The notes under the pieces were generated by a model, which was not told the DNA's origin, did not search any database, and worked only from the letters and a program-made list of their open reading frames with translations. A DNA stretch of 47,960 nucleotides from Bacteroidota bacterium (GTDB taxonomy: Bacteria > Bacteroidota > Ignavibacteria > SZUA-365), in NCBI GenBank assembly GCA_003246455.1, contig QKAF01000153.1:1-47960 (forward strand), written 5' to 3'. Position numbers and translations under genes: made by a program. Shown in pieces: positions 32,849-41,812 of the stretch. Each line of letters starts with the position of its first letter. The stretch's first letter is position 1.

Positions 32849-33596
32849 ACCCGTCGTCTATGCGGAAAACCTCAGCAAACGATTCGGGAGTTTCACCGCC
32901 GTTGACGGCATTTCCGTCTCCGTGCAGCCGGGGGAAATCTTCGGATTCCTCGGGGCCAATGGCGCCGGGAAAACCACCGCCATCCGGATGTTCTGCGGCC
33001 TGCTCCCCCCGAGCAGCGGCATCGCCCGCGTCGCCGGTTTCGACGTCCGCACCGAAGCACGCAAGATCAAGCAGACCATCGGATACATGAGTCAGAAATT
33101 CTCCCTGTACGAAGACCTCACCGTGGCGCAGAATATCGAGTTCTACGGCGGGATCTACGGGCTCTCGCGCGCGGAAATCACGTCCAAGACCGATCACATG
33201 CTCGAGGAGCTGTCACTCACGGACCGGCGGGACGCGCTGACCCGCTCCCTGCCGCTGGGCTGGAAACAGCGTCTCGCGCTGAGCGTGGCCATGCTGCACG
33301 ATCCGTCCATCGTGTTTCTCGATGAACCGACGGGCGGTGTCGACCCGATATCGCGCCGGAACTTCTGGCGCATCATCTATGACATCGCCGCAAGCGGGAA
33401 AACCGTGTTTGTGACGACGCACTACATGGACGAGGCGGAGTACTGCGGGCGCCTTTCCATCATGTACCAGGGCCGCATTATCGAGCTCGGCAAACCGGGC
33501 GAACTGAAGGAGAAATACGGATTGAAAAGCATGCAGGAAATTTTCGTCCATCTCGTCGGCGATCCGGAAAAATCCTCACCGAAAGGCAACGGATAG
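32838..33596 (+). CDS. ABC transporter ATPase, second of a split YbhF-like pair
   Basis: A 252-residue nucleotide-binding subunit, starting at the ATG at 32838 (SD AGGAGG) inside the end of the first ATPase gene (11-base overlap). Walker A GANGAGKTTAIR and Walker B IVFLDEPTGGVDP are intact, but the signature is LPLGWKQR instead of LSGGQ. The second half of YbhF-type ATPases has the same kind of variant, so this is the second subunit of a heterodimer with one degenerate signature. In E. coli the two are fused in one chain. Confidence 0.92.
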   Translation: MQPEPVVYAENLSKRFGSFTAVDGISVSVQPGEIFGFLGANGAGKTTAIRMFCGLLPPSSGIARVAGFDVRTEARKIKQTIGYMSQKFSLYEDLTVAQNIEFYGGIYGLSRAEITSKTDHMLEELSLTDRRDALTRSLPLGWKQRLALSVAMLHDPSIVFLDEPTGGVDPISRRNFWRIIYDIAASGKTVFVTTHYMDEAEYCGRLSIMYQGRIIELGKPGELKEKYGLKSMQEIFVHLVGDPEKSSPKGNG

Positions 33597-33600
33597 CACC

Positions 33601-34704
33601 ATGCGTCGCAGACTACTGGCCATCGTCCGCAAGGAATTCACGCACATCTTCCGAGACTGGCGCACGCTGCTGATCATCATTCTCATGCCCATCATGATGA
33701 TCATCCTCTACGGCTACGCAATCACGCTTGACATGCGGAACATCACTTTCGGCGTGATCGATGACGCCCGCACTCCCGAAAGCCGGGCGCTCATCGAAGG
33801 ATTCACGGAAAACGGTTTCTTCATACCTCTCGGGCGCGATGTGCGCCGGGACGAAATCGAACAGCTTTTCATGCGTCGCGATGCGCTGCTCGTGATCGTC
33901 ATCCCCGAGGACTTCAGCCGCGACCTGCTGCCGGGGAACCGACCGTCGGTCCAGCTCATCATCGATGCCAGCGACAGCAACGTCGGGACCTTCGTCAGCA
34001 ATTACGCGGAACAGGTGCTGCAGCTGTACAATCGGCGCATGAACGGCGCCCTCCCGATCCTCTACGAAATCGCGCCGCGGATTTTTTACAATCCGGATAT
34101 GAACAGCACCAACTTCTTCGTTCCCGGACTGGTTGCGCTCATCCTGATGCTCATTTCCGCCCTGCTCACTTCGATCGCGATCACGCGCGAGAAGGAGACC
34201 GGAACGCTCGAGCAGATCCTCGTCTCGCCGGTCCGCAGCCGCGAAATCATCCTCGGGAAGGTTCTGCCCTACATTCTGCTCGGTCTGCTGAACGCCAGCG
34301 TCATTCTCATCAGCGCGCGGATTCTGTTCGACGTTCCGCTCCGCGGCAGCCTGCCGCTGCTCGGTCTGATGTCGCTCGTCTATGTGTTTGTCGCACTGAG
34401 CTTCGGACTGATGATCTCCACCGTGGCACGCACACAGCTCGTCGCGATGTTCATGACGCTGATGGCGACGATTCTTCCGACGATCATGCTCAGCGGTTTC
34501 ATATTCCCGATCACGAGCATGCCGAAACCCCTGGAATACCTCGCACACATCCTGCCGGCGACGTATTTCCTGATCATCATTCGCGGCATCATGCTCAAAG
34601 GTGTGGGGCTGGCGGAACTCTGGCCGGAAACGCTCATCCTCACCGGACTCGGCATCTTCCTTGTGGCAAATGCCATCCGCCGCTTCCGCATGCGGCTCGA
34701 ATGA
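33601..34704 (+). CDS. ABC-2 type permease (YbhS/YbhR-like)
   Basis: A 367-residue membrane protein: one N-terminal helix (FRDWRTLLIIILMPIMMIILYGYAI), a large extracytoplasmic domain (about 45-175) and five C-terminal helices, with the ABC-2 motif REKETGTLEQILVSPVRSREIILGKVLPY. It pairs with the next gene as a permease heterodimer driven by the two upstream ATPases. It starts five bases after the ATPase stop. Confidence 0.93.
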   Translation: MRRRLLAIVRKEFTHIFRDWRTLLIIILMPIMMIILYGYAITLDMRNITFGVIDDARTPESRALIEGFTENGFFIPLGRDVRRDEIEQLFMRRDALLVIVIPEDFSRDLLPGNRPSVQLIIDASDSNVGTFVSNYAEQVLQLYNRRMNGALPILYEIAPRIFYNPDMNSTNFFVPGLVALILMLISALLTSIAITREKETGTLEQILVSPVRSREIILGKVLPYILLGLLNASVILISARILFDVPLRGSLPLLGLMSLVYVFVALSFGLMISTVARTQLVAMFMTLMATILPTIMLSGFIFPITSMPKPLEYLAHILPATYFLIIIRGIMLKGVGLAELWPETLILTGLGIFLVANAIRRFRMRLE

Positions 34705-34730
34705 CGACAACGTAAGTGAACGGATATTCC

Positions 34731-35855
34731 ATGCATCGCATATTCTACATCATCCAAAAAGAGTTCAGGCAGATCGTTCGCGATCCTGCCATGATCGGCG
34801 TGCTGTTTGTGGTCCCCTTCATCCAGATCGTCCTGCTCGGCAACGCGATCACAACGGACGTGAAAAACGTGAGCGTCGTATTCTCCGATATGGACCGGAC
34901 ACCGATGAGCCGGGACTTTCTCCAGCGTTTCACGCATAACCCGTACTTCATTCCCGTGGGCGTCGAGGACGATTACAGGGCGCTCCCGGAATGGCTGGAT
35001 TACGGGCGTGCGCGCATCGCGATCGTCGTCCCGCAGCATTTTCAGCGGGACATCATTCGCGGGGAAAAGCCCGCCATCCAGCTCCTCGTCGACGGAATCG
35101 ACGGCAACAGCGCGGGCGTCGCGCTCAGCTACCTCTCGCGCATCGCTCAGGAGCACCAGGCGCAGGCGATCGCTCTCGAGCCCTCGCTGGGCAGATCCTT
35201 CCGCAGTGTGCGCCTCGTCACGACCGAAACCCGATTCTGGTTCAATCCGGAAATGGAAAGCAAGGTGTATATCGTACCGGGAATCGTCGCCCTCATCCTG
35301 CTGATCATCACGGTGTTTCTTACGAGCATGGGCATCGTGCGGGAGAAGGAAATCGGCACGCTCGAGCAGCTGCTGGTCACTCCGATCCGCGCATCGCAGC
35401 TCATCCTGGGGAAGGTGCTTCCGTTCAGTATTCTCGGATTCCTCGAGATCACGATCGCGATGGGTTTCGTGTACCTGATATTCGGGATCGGCGTGCAGGG
35501 CAGCATCCTCCTGCTTTTTTTCGAATCCGCGATATTCGTTCTGACGACACTCGGCGTGGGCATTTTCATCTCGACGATATCGGAAACCCAGCAGCAGGCC
35601 CTTTTCGTCGGATGGTTCTTCATGATCTTCGCAATCCTGCTCTCCGGCTTCTTCATCCCTATCGCGAACATGCCGGATGCGATCCAGTACCTGACCTACC
35701 TTAATCCCCTGCGCTACTTCCTGGTGGTGCTGCGGGAAATCTACCTGAAGGGAACGCCGCTCCATCTCCTCATCCCCGAGACGCTCGCGATGATCGCCTT
35801 CGGTGTAAGCGTTTTCGGGATGGCAGTGCTGCGCTACAGACGCATTCTGAAATAA
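34731..35855 (+). CDS. ABC-2 type permease, second subunit (YbhR/YbhS-like)
   Basis: About 374 residues with the same architecture as the preceding permease (N-terminal helix, extracytoplasmic domain, five C-terminal helices; REKEIGTLEQLLVTPIRASQLILGKVLPF). A GTG start at 34716 is possible, but the ATG at 34731 gives the normal N-terminus MHRIFYIIQKEFRQ. It is the last gene of the operon. The sequence identity between the two permeases is clear, as expected for a duplicated pair. Confidence 0.93.
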   Translation: MHRIFYIIQKEFRQIVRDPAMIGVLFVVPFIQIVLLGNAITTDVKNVSVVFSDMDRTPMSRDFLQRFTHNPYFIPVGVEDDYRALPEWLDYGRARIAIVVPQHFQRDIIRGEKPAIQLLVDGIDGNSAGVALSYLSRIAQEHQAQAIALEPSLGRSFRSVRLVTTETRFWFNPEMESKVYIVPGIVALILLIITVFLTSMGIVREKEIGTLEQLLVTPIRASQLILGKVLPFSILGFLEITIAMGFVYLIFGIGVQGSILLLFFESAIFVLTTLGVGIFISTISETQQQALFVGWFFMIFAILLSGFFIPIANMPDAIQYLTYLNPLRYFLVVLREIYLKGTPLHLLIPETLAMIAFGVSVFGMAVLRYRRILK

Positions 35856-35862
35856 AATAGAT

Positions 35863-35900
35863 CAGCCCTCTGCGGGGTGGAAGGAAACCGAAAAGGGCTG
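35863..35900 (+). repeat. Stem-forming leader-like element CAGCCCT ... AGGGCTG
   Basis: A seven-base perfect stem encloses 24 purine-rich bases and ends directly before a textbook SD (AAGGAGG, 35901-35907) and the ATG at 35913. This looks like a 5' leader structure, but what follows is a doubtful reading frame. It may equally be part of the end of the permease transcript. Confidence 0.4.
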
Positions 35901-35931
35901 AAGGAGGATATTATGCGTGTTGTGTTACGGA

Positions 35932-35977
35932 ATGCCCTGAACAATGTTGCATCGGGACAGAACATTGTTCAGGGCAT
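35932..35977. terminator. Perfect 17-base inverted repeat between convergent operons
   Basis: Arms 35932-35948 and 35961-35977 (ATGCCCTGAACAATGTT and its complement) with a 12-base loop. It lies between the end of the export operon (35855) and the end of the M16 peptidase gene (35999). A T-tract is lacking, so it is not a canonical intrinsic terminator. It could still stop or protect both transcripts, or be a short repetitive palindromic element. Confidence 0.55.
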
Positions 35978-35998
35978 ATTCACGGTACCATGCCGGGG

Positions 35999-38731
35999 CT
36001 ATTTTTCGTTGCCCTCTTCGTCCACCACCTTGACCGTCCCCAAGTTCAGAGAACGGATTGCAGGTTCGATTTCCGAGAGATCGCCGACGACGACGATCAC
36101 GGCATCATCGAAGCGGAAGTACTTCTTCGCGACGGCGGTGATGCCCGCTGCGGACTGCGCTTCGATCTTGGGGATGAAGTCTGACAGCGTCGAAAGCGGA
36201 AGTCCGTCGGAAAGCAGCGGAGCGATCTGGCCGGCGACCATGTCGTTGCTTTCAAAGTTCTGGACGTAGCCGCGGGTCAGGTTCTTCTGCATGTTCTCGA
36301 GCTCATCGGTGCGCACGGGAATTCCGCCGCCGATACCTTCGATCTCCTTTTTGAATTCAACCATCGACTCCTTCGTGTACTTGGTCTGCACGCCGGCGCT
36401 GGCCATCCAGTAACCGTACTGCCGTTCGCTCGAGAGGCCGGAGAACGCGCCGTACGTGTAGCCCTTGTCTTCGCGCAGGTTCAGGTTGAGTCGCGAGGAG
36501 AACGCGCCCCCGAGAAGAACGTTGGTCATGAGCAGCGTGTAGTAATCCGGATCCATCCGGTCGGGAGCGAGGCTGCCGATGCGGATTTCCGACTGCGGCG
36601 CACCCTGGCGGTCGACGAGATAGACCACCTTCCCCTTCGGCGCCGACCACTTCGGAAGCTTCGTCGAGGGAATGGTGGCCCGCTTCCATTCACCGAGGTA
36701 CTTCTCCGCCAGCGCGACCGCATCGTCAATGGAAATGTCGCCGACGAACAGCAGAGAGGCATTGTTCGGACGCCAGAAGGTCGACCACGTTTCCCGCAGA
36801 TCCGCCGTTGACAGGGCCTCCAGCGATGCATCGGTTCCTTCCGAGCTGCGGCCGAGGGGGTGGTCGGTGCCGAACAGTTCCTTCATGAAAATCTTGTTGG
36901 CGACACGACCGGGATTGCTGTTGCTGCGTTTCAAGCCGTCGAGTGCCTGCTTCCGCTGACGCTCGAATTCTTCGTCGTTGAACGACGGATGCAGAATCAC
37001 GTCGGAGAAGATCTCGAACGACTTGTCGAGGTATTTCTGCATGGCGCCCAGGGTCACCGTCGCGCGCTGCTTGCTTCCGCTGACGCCGAGTGACGAGCCA
37101 TAGCGGTCGAGATCCTGCTGAATCTGGAGGGCGGTCCGCGTGTGCGTTCCTTCGTCGAGCATCGTCGCGGTCATTGAACTCCGGCCGGCTTTCTCCTCCG
37201 ATTCAAGGAGGTCCTGCGTCTTGATCACGAGACGTGCCGACACGAGCGGCAGCGCGGGACGGCGGCTGACCACCACTTCCAGCCCGTTGTCGAGCGTGCG
37301 CGATTCCGTCGTGGGTGCGTTGAAGGTAATGGATCCTTCGGTGGAAGGAACAACGGTGCGGTCAAATTCTTCCGCGTCGGGACGGCCGCTGGTTTCCGGC
37401 GTTATCACGATCTCGAGCCGGTGCGCATCCGCAACCCATTTGCGGAAGCTGTTCGTGACTTCCTCCGGTGTCACGCGCTGATACCGGTCATAATCCTGCT
37501 CGAAGAAATCCGGCGTGCCCATGAAGGTATTGTATCCGCCCAGTTTGTCGGCGATACCGCCGAATCCGCCGATGCGCTCGAGACTGCTGAGGAAGTTGCT
37601 TTCGGTTTCCGCCTTGATGCGCTGCATCTCGTCCGCGCTCGGTCCGGCGGCGAGGAACGCCGCGATTTCCTCATCCACGACGGTACGAATGCGGTCGACA
37701 TCCGCGCCGGGACGGGCAGTCACAATGATGGTGAATTCACCCGAAATCTCGCGGGCGGCATTGTACACAACGACGCTGCTCGCAAGCTGCAGTTCGTGCA
37801 CCAGCTTTTTGTAGAGATACGAGGTTTTCCCCTGCCCGAGAATGCTGGCGGCAAAGTCGAGATGCGCTTCCTCCGCGGAATACTGCGGCGGAACGGGGTA
37901 GATGAACTGAAGCCGCGCCTGCGGCACGCGGTCGGTCGCCGTCACGTATTTGTTGCGCGGCAGGTACGGGATGTTCACTCCCGGACGCGCCTGCGGCTTG
38001 CCGGGAGCGAAGGGACCGAAGTACTTTTCGATGAGCGTTTTCGCCTCGGACGGGTCGAAATCTCCGACGAGTGTCAGCGTGCAGTTGTTCGGCACGTACC
38101 AGGTTTCGAAGAAATCCTTGACGTCATCGAGCGTGGCATTGGTCAGATCTTCGATCGATCCGATGACGGTGTGCGCATACGGATGTCCGGCGGGGTACAG
38201 ATTCTCCGCCACCATGTACTGCACGGCGGCGTACGGGGCATTGTCGCCCTGACGCTTCTCGTTCTTCACGACATCCTGCTGGTTCGTGAACTTCTCCATC
38301 GTCAGGGCATCGCCGAGGAAGCCCATGCGATCGGATTCCAGCCAGAGCGCATACTCGAGGGATGTCGTCGGAACCGTTTCGAAATAGTTGGTCCGATCGC
38401 TGCTTGTCGTCCCGTTGACGCCGCCGGTGCGAAGGTTCGCTCCCGCCTGCTCCACCAGAGAGAGATACTCCCCGATGACATGCTTCGACCCCTGGAACAT
38501 CATGTGCTCGAAGAGATGCGCGAAACCGGTCTTGCCCGGCGCTTCGTTCTTCGATCCGACATGGTACCAGAGATTCACGTTCACCGCCGGAATGCTCTTG
38601 TTCACGCTCAGAATGACATCGAGGCCATTGGCCAGCGTGTATTTCTCAAACGCGATCCGGGGGAGCTGCTGTGCCGATATCCCCGTTCCCGCGAGCAGGA
38701 GAAGGATACCGAGAAGAAATCCGTGTCTCAT
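35999..38731 (-). CDS. M16 family zinc metallopeptidase (pitrilysin/processing peptidase-like), exported
   Basis: A protein of about 910 residues. The ATG at 38731 is chosen because it gives a clean Sec signal peptide (residues 1-20, GISA-QQ) and has GGAG eight bases upstream; an earlier start would add 35 unrelated residues. The N-terminal M16 unit has the inverted zinc motif HLFEH (His72, Glu75, His76) and the downstream family segment TNYFETVP. The second M16 unit (from about residue 480) lacks the motif, as is normal for these tandem proteins. It is predicted to be a periplasmic peptidase. It is not obviously linked to its neighbours. Confidence 0.95.
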   Translation of the reverse strand: MRHGFLLGILLLLAGTGISAQQLPRIAFEKYTLANGLDVILSVNKSIPAVNVNLWYHVGSKNEAPGKTGFAHLFEHMMFQGSKHVIGEYLSLVEQAGANLRTGGVNGTTSSDRTNYFETVPTTSLEYALWLESDRMGFLGDALTMEKFTNQQDVVKNEKRQGDNAPYAAVQYMVAENLYPAGHPYAHTVIGSIEDLTNATLDDVKDFFETWYVPNNCTLTLVGDFDPSEAKTLIEKYFGPFAPGKPQARPGVNIPYLPRNKYVTATDRVPQARLQFIYPVPPQYSAEEAHLDFAASILGQGKTSYLYKKLVHELQLASSVVVYNAAREISGEFTIIVTARPGADVDRIRTVVDEEIAAFLAAGPSADEMQRIKAETESNFLSSLERIGGFGGIADKLGGYNTFMGTPDFFEQDYDRYQRVTPEEVTNSFRKWVADAHRLEIVITPETSGRPDAEEFDRTVVPSTEGSITFNAPTTESRTLDNGLEVVVSRRPALPLVSARLVIKTQDLLESEEKAGRSSMTATMLDEGTHTRTALQIQQDLDRYGSSLGVSGSKQRATVTLGAMQKYLDKSFEIFSDVILHPSFNDEEFERQRKQALDGLKRSNSNPGRVANKIFMKELFGTDHPLGRSSEGTDASLEALSTADLRETWSTFWRPNNASLLFVGDISIDDAVALAEKYLGEWKRATIPSTKLPKWSAPKGKVVYLVDRQGAPQSEIRIGSLAPDRMDPDYYTLLMTNVLLGGAFSSRLNLNLREDKGYTYGAFSGLSSERQYGYWMASAGVQTKYTKESMVEFKKEIEGIGGGIPVRTDELENMQKNLTRGYVQNFESNDMVAGQIAPLLSDGLPLSTLSDFIPKIEAQSAAGITAVAKKYFRFDDAVIVVVGDLSEIEPAIRSLNLGTVKVVDEEGNEK

Positions 38732-38769
38732 GTATTGGACTCCGCAAATTGTAGAAATTGACATAATCT

Positions 38770-38789
38770 CGTAATTACGAAAATTTTCG
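38770..38789. promoter_or_regulatory. Two adjoining palindromes upstream of the M16 peptidase gene
   Basis: CGTAATTACG (38770-38779) and CGAAAATTTTCG (38778-38789) are perfect palindromes sharing CG, about 40-60 bases upstream of the peptidase start. They lie in an AT-rich pocket of GC-rich DNA. Possible operator; otherwise unassigned. Confidence 0.4.
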
Positions 38790-38924
38790 GGAAATGTTGT
38801 CATCTGACGATAATTTCCCCTGTCGTACCTCCCCAATATCCGCGACAGCCGGTGCGCAGAGAACGCTGTCCTCAGGATTACCGGTATCGGACGCCCTTGC
38901 CCACCGACATTTCGCGTGACCAGT

Positions 38925-39626
38925 TCACAGCTCGGTCTGAGGCGAATCGTGCTGTTCGCCGAATAATTCGAAGTGGATCGTGTCCCCGATTTTCTCTATC
39001 ACCCCGGAATCCGCGATGGTCTGCTGGTAGGTTTCGTAGCAGCGAAGACATGCGACCATCATGTCTCGATCGTCCTGATCGAGTCGTATGACGCAGTTGA
39101 TCTCCGCGGGGGTCGATGTCTTCAGCCGGATAAGCGCCCCGTTGAAAACCGGTTCGCCGCTGTCGGGAATGGTCAGCAGCGCGAGCCGTCTCAGATACGA
39201 ATGTCCGCCGTCCCGCATCTCGAGATACTGCCGTTTCACCACGGCGTGGGTCACGAGATGATCGTGAAATCCGCTTATTCCGTGTACGGCGTAGGAGACG
39301 AGGACGTCCGGACGAAGGGCCGTGATATGCTCCCCGATCGTGCGTTCGAGCACCCGCGGATCCATGTTTTTCAGGCCGCTGTCGGGGTAGTCCCACACGG
39401 TCATGCCCGAAAGGCCGATCGTCCGTTCCACCGCCTGCATTTCCTTCAGGCGAACCGCGCCCATTTCCTCGACACTGAGACCGAGTACGTGCCGCTGTTT
39501 CGTCGCGCCGCCCCGGGTCAGAGTCAGCAGGTGGACCTCGTGTCCCGCTTTCAGCTGCTGATGCATCACCGCGACGGGGCCGAAAGATTCATCGTCGGGA
39601 TGCGGAAAAATGTAGAGAAATCTCAT
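38925..39626 (-). CDS. PIG-L/LmbE family deacetylase
   Basis: A 233-residue zinc-dependent deacetylase with the family motif FPHPDDESFG (residues 7-16, containing the His and Asp zinc ligands) and the downstream histidine region HGISGFHDHLVTH. The family removes acetyl groups from N-acetylglucosamine-type substrates, such as bacillithiol or mycothiol precursors and glycolipids; the substrate here is unknown. No thiol-cofactor synthesis gene is nearby. It is cytoplasmic, and diverges from the aspartase fusion gene. Confidence 0.92.
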   Translation of the reverse strand: MRFLYIFPHPDDESFGPVAVMHQQLKAGHEVHLLTLTRGGATKQRHVLGLSVEEMGAVRLKEMQAVERTIGLSGMTVWDYPDSGLKNMDPRVLERTIGEHITALRPDVLVSYAVHGISGFHDHLVTHAVVKRQYLEMRDGGHSYLRRLALLTIPDSGEPVFNGALIRLKTSTPAEINCVIRLDQDDRDMMVACLRCYETYQQTIADSGVIEKIGDTIHFELFGEQHDSPQTEL

Positions 39627-39823
39627 TCAGGATATCCATGATTGATACTGTTGGCTGCACCGGGTCTAAAGTACGCACAAATCCTCTTTCGGCGGCACTC
39701 CAGATTTCGTGATTTTTTTCACTTTTCTTCTGTTGGGCACTCATTTTCTCGATGATTTCGCGTAGATTTGTAGATGGAAATCGATCTACCGGTTTCCAGA
39801 ACAAGTTGAAAGGAACAACCGCC

Positions 39824-41689
39824 ATGCACACCCAACCGGAACCCAGCGTCAAACACGATTTCATCGCGGAAATCGAACTGTTCCAGGATCTCACGCCGGA
39901 ACAGAAGGATATTCTCATCGGGAACTTTGAAACCCGCCTCATACCCAAGGGAGAACTGCTTTTCTCGGAAAATACGGAACGAAAGAATCTCTACATCATC
40001 TATGAAGGGGAAATCGAGCTGTTCAAGCGCAGCCCCTTCGGTGAGGAAAAACGCATCTCCATTTTCTCCCGCCTCGATTTCCTCGGAGAGGGCGTGCTGA
40101 TGGACGATTCCCCCCATGCGACCTCCGCGCGCGCGGTACTCGACTGCACCGTGTTCACCATCAGCCGGACGCGGCTGCACGAGCTGTTTGACGAGCACGG
40201 CAGCATCGGTGTGAAGGTCATTTCTCGCGTCGCGCGTGTGATTTCGCGGCGCATGCGCCAGATCACGACCCATGTCGTCAACGTCGCGACACAGTACGAC
40301 AGCGGACGGACCCGCAGCGAACACGACCTTCTCGGTGACCGGGAAGTGCCCGCAGAGCGCTTCTACGGCATACAGACCCTCCGGGCGACCGAGAATTTCA
40401 ATATCAGCGGCGTCCCCCTCAGTTTCTATCCCACGCTTCTCGAGGGACTGGCCATGGTGAAGATGGGAGCGGCACGCGCGAATTTCGATCTCGGACTGCT
40501 GTCGAAGCCCGTGGCCGACGCCATCGTCCAGGCGTGCACGGATATCATCAACGGCCGTCTTCACACGCATTTCGTCGTGGACATGGTGCAGGGCGGCGCG
40601 GGAACCTCGACGAACATGAACGCGAACGAGGTCATTGCGAACCGCGCACTGGAAATTCTCGGCTATGAGAAGGGAAGCTACCGCGTCGTGCATCCCAACA
40701 ACCACGTCAACCTCTCGCAGTCCACCAACGACGCCTACCCCACTGCCGTCAAGTTTGCGCTGCTGCGCAGCAACGTGGTATTCATCGAAGTGCTGCAGCG
40801 CCTGATCGCGGCGTTCCGCGACAAAGCGGAGGAGTTTGCGGGTGTGATCAAAATGGGCCGCACGCAGCTGCAAGATGCCGTGCCGATGACGCTGGGGCAG
40901 ACGTTCGAGGCGTGGGCGGTAACGCTGGAGGAAGAAGTGGAGCGGCTCAGCGAGAACGTGCGCCTCTTCCTGGAGATCAACATGGGGGCGACCGCGATCG
41001 GTACCGGCCTCAATGCCCCGAAGGGTTACGCTGAAAAGGTGGTGGAACATCTCCGCACGATCAGCGGATTCGAAGTCCGGACGGCGCGCAACCTCGTCGA
41101 GGCGACGCAGGACACCGGCGCCTTCATCATGTACTCCTCCGCGATCAAGCGCCTCGCGGTGAAGCTGTCGAAAATCTGCAACGATCTGCGCCTGCTTTCC
41201 TCGGGACCCCGCGCAGGCATCAACGAAATAAACCTTCCCCCGATGCAGCCGGGATCATCGATCATGCCTGGCAAGGTCAATCCCGTCATCCCGGAAGTCG
41301 TCAACCAGATCGCATTCAAGGTCATCGGCAACGATCTGACAGTGACCATGGCTGTCGAAGCCGGTCAGCTGGAACTCAACGTGTTCGAACCGATCATCGT
41401 GCAGAGTCTCTTCGAAAGCATGGAAATGCTGAAGAACGGTATGGAGACGCTCAATCATCGCTGCATCCAGGGAATCACGGCGAATATCCGGCATTCACGG
41501 GAAATGGTGGAACGCAGCATCGGTCTCGTGACAGCGCTGAATCCCGTCCTGGGGTATGAAACCTGTACGGCGCTGGCAAAGGAAGCGCTGGAGACCGAAC
41601 GCGGCGTCTATGAGCTGGTCCTCGAAAAGAAACTCCTCTCGAGGGAAGAACTCGACCGGCTGCTCGCGCCGGAGAACATGGTGGGATAA
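39824..41689 (+). CDS. aspA: Aspartate ammonia-lyase with N-terminal cyclic-nucleotide-binding-fold domain
   Basis: About 621 residues, starting at the ATG at 39824 (AAAGGA upstream; 39752 is an alternative). Residues about 12-150 form a cNMP-binding-type beta roll (LFQDLTPEQ...LLFSENTERKNLYIIYEGEIELF...FLGEGVLMDDSPHAT) without a DNA-binding helix-turn-helix. The usual phosphate-binding Arg is His98, so cAMP binding is doubtful. From residue 166 the chain is a full aspartase (SEHDLLGDREVPAERFYGI, TSTNMNANEV, and the catalytic loop GSSIMPGKVNPVIPEVVNQ with GSS at 477-479). PVIPEVVNQ favours aspartase over fumarase. It converts aspartate reversibly to fumarate and ammonia in the cytoplasm; the fused domain suggests ligand control of this step. 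Confidence 0.93.
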   Translation: MHTQPEPSVKHDFIAEIELFQDLTPEQKDILIGNFETRLIPKGELLFSENTERKNLYIIYEGEIELFKRSPFGEEKRISIFSRLDFLGEGVLMDDSPHATSARAVLDCTVFTISRTRLHELFDEHGSIGVKVISRVARVISRRMRQITTHVVNVATQYDSGRTRSEHDLLGDREVPAERFYGIQTLRATENFNISGVPLSFYPTLLEGLAMVKMGAARANFDLGLLSKPVADAIVQACTDIINGRLHTHFVVDMVQGGAGTSTNMNANEVIANRALEILGYEKGSYRVVHPNNHVNLSQSTNDAYPTAVKFALLRSNVVFIEVLQRLIAAFRDKAEEFAGVIKMGRTQLQDAVPMTLGQTFEAWAVTLEEEVERLSENVRLFLEINMGATAIGTGLNAPKGYAEKVVEHLRTISGFEVRTARNLVEATQDTGAFIMYSSAIKRLAVKLSKICNDLRLLSSGPRAGINEINLPPMQPGSSIMPGKVNPVIPEVVNQIAFKVIGNDLTVTMAVEAGQLELNVFEPIIVQSLFESMEMLKNGMETLNHRCIQGITANIRHSREMVERSIGLVTALNPVLGYETCTALAKEALETERGVYELVLEKKLLSREELDRLLAPENMVG

Positions 41690-41812
41690 TCTTCCGCCAC
41701 GGTCTGCATCGCGGTCAACGGAATCCACATCGAAACGTAATCGACGACGAATACACGGGACCTACATTGTGTGCGCAGAGTCTGTCTCCCACACGATGAG
41801 GTCCCGTTTCAC

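Noticed and set aside
39824-41689. Fumarase (FumC) for the lyase domain
   Set aside because: The catalytic loop continues as NPVIPEVVNQ and the N-terminus as SEHDLLGDREVP, both typical of aspartase rather than fumarase.
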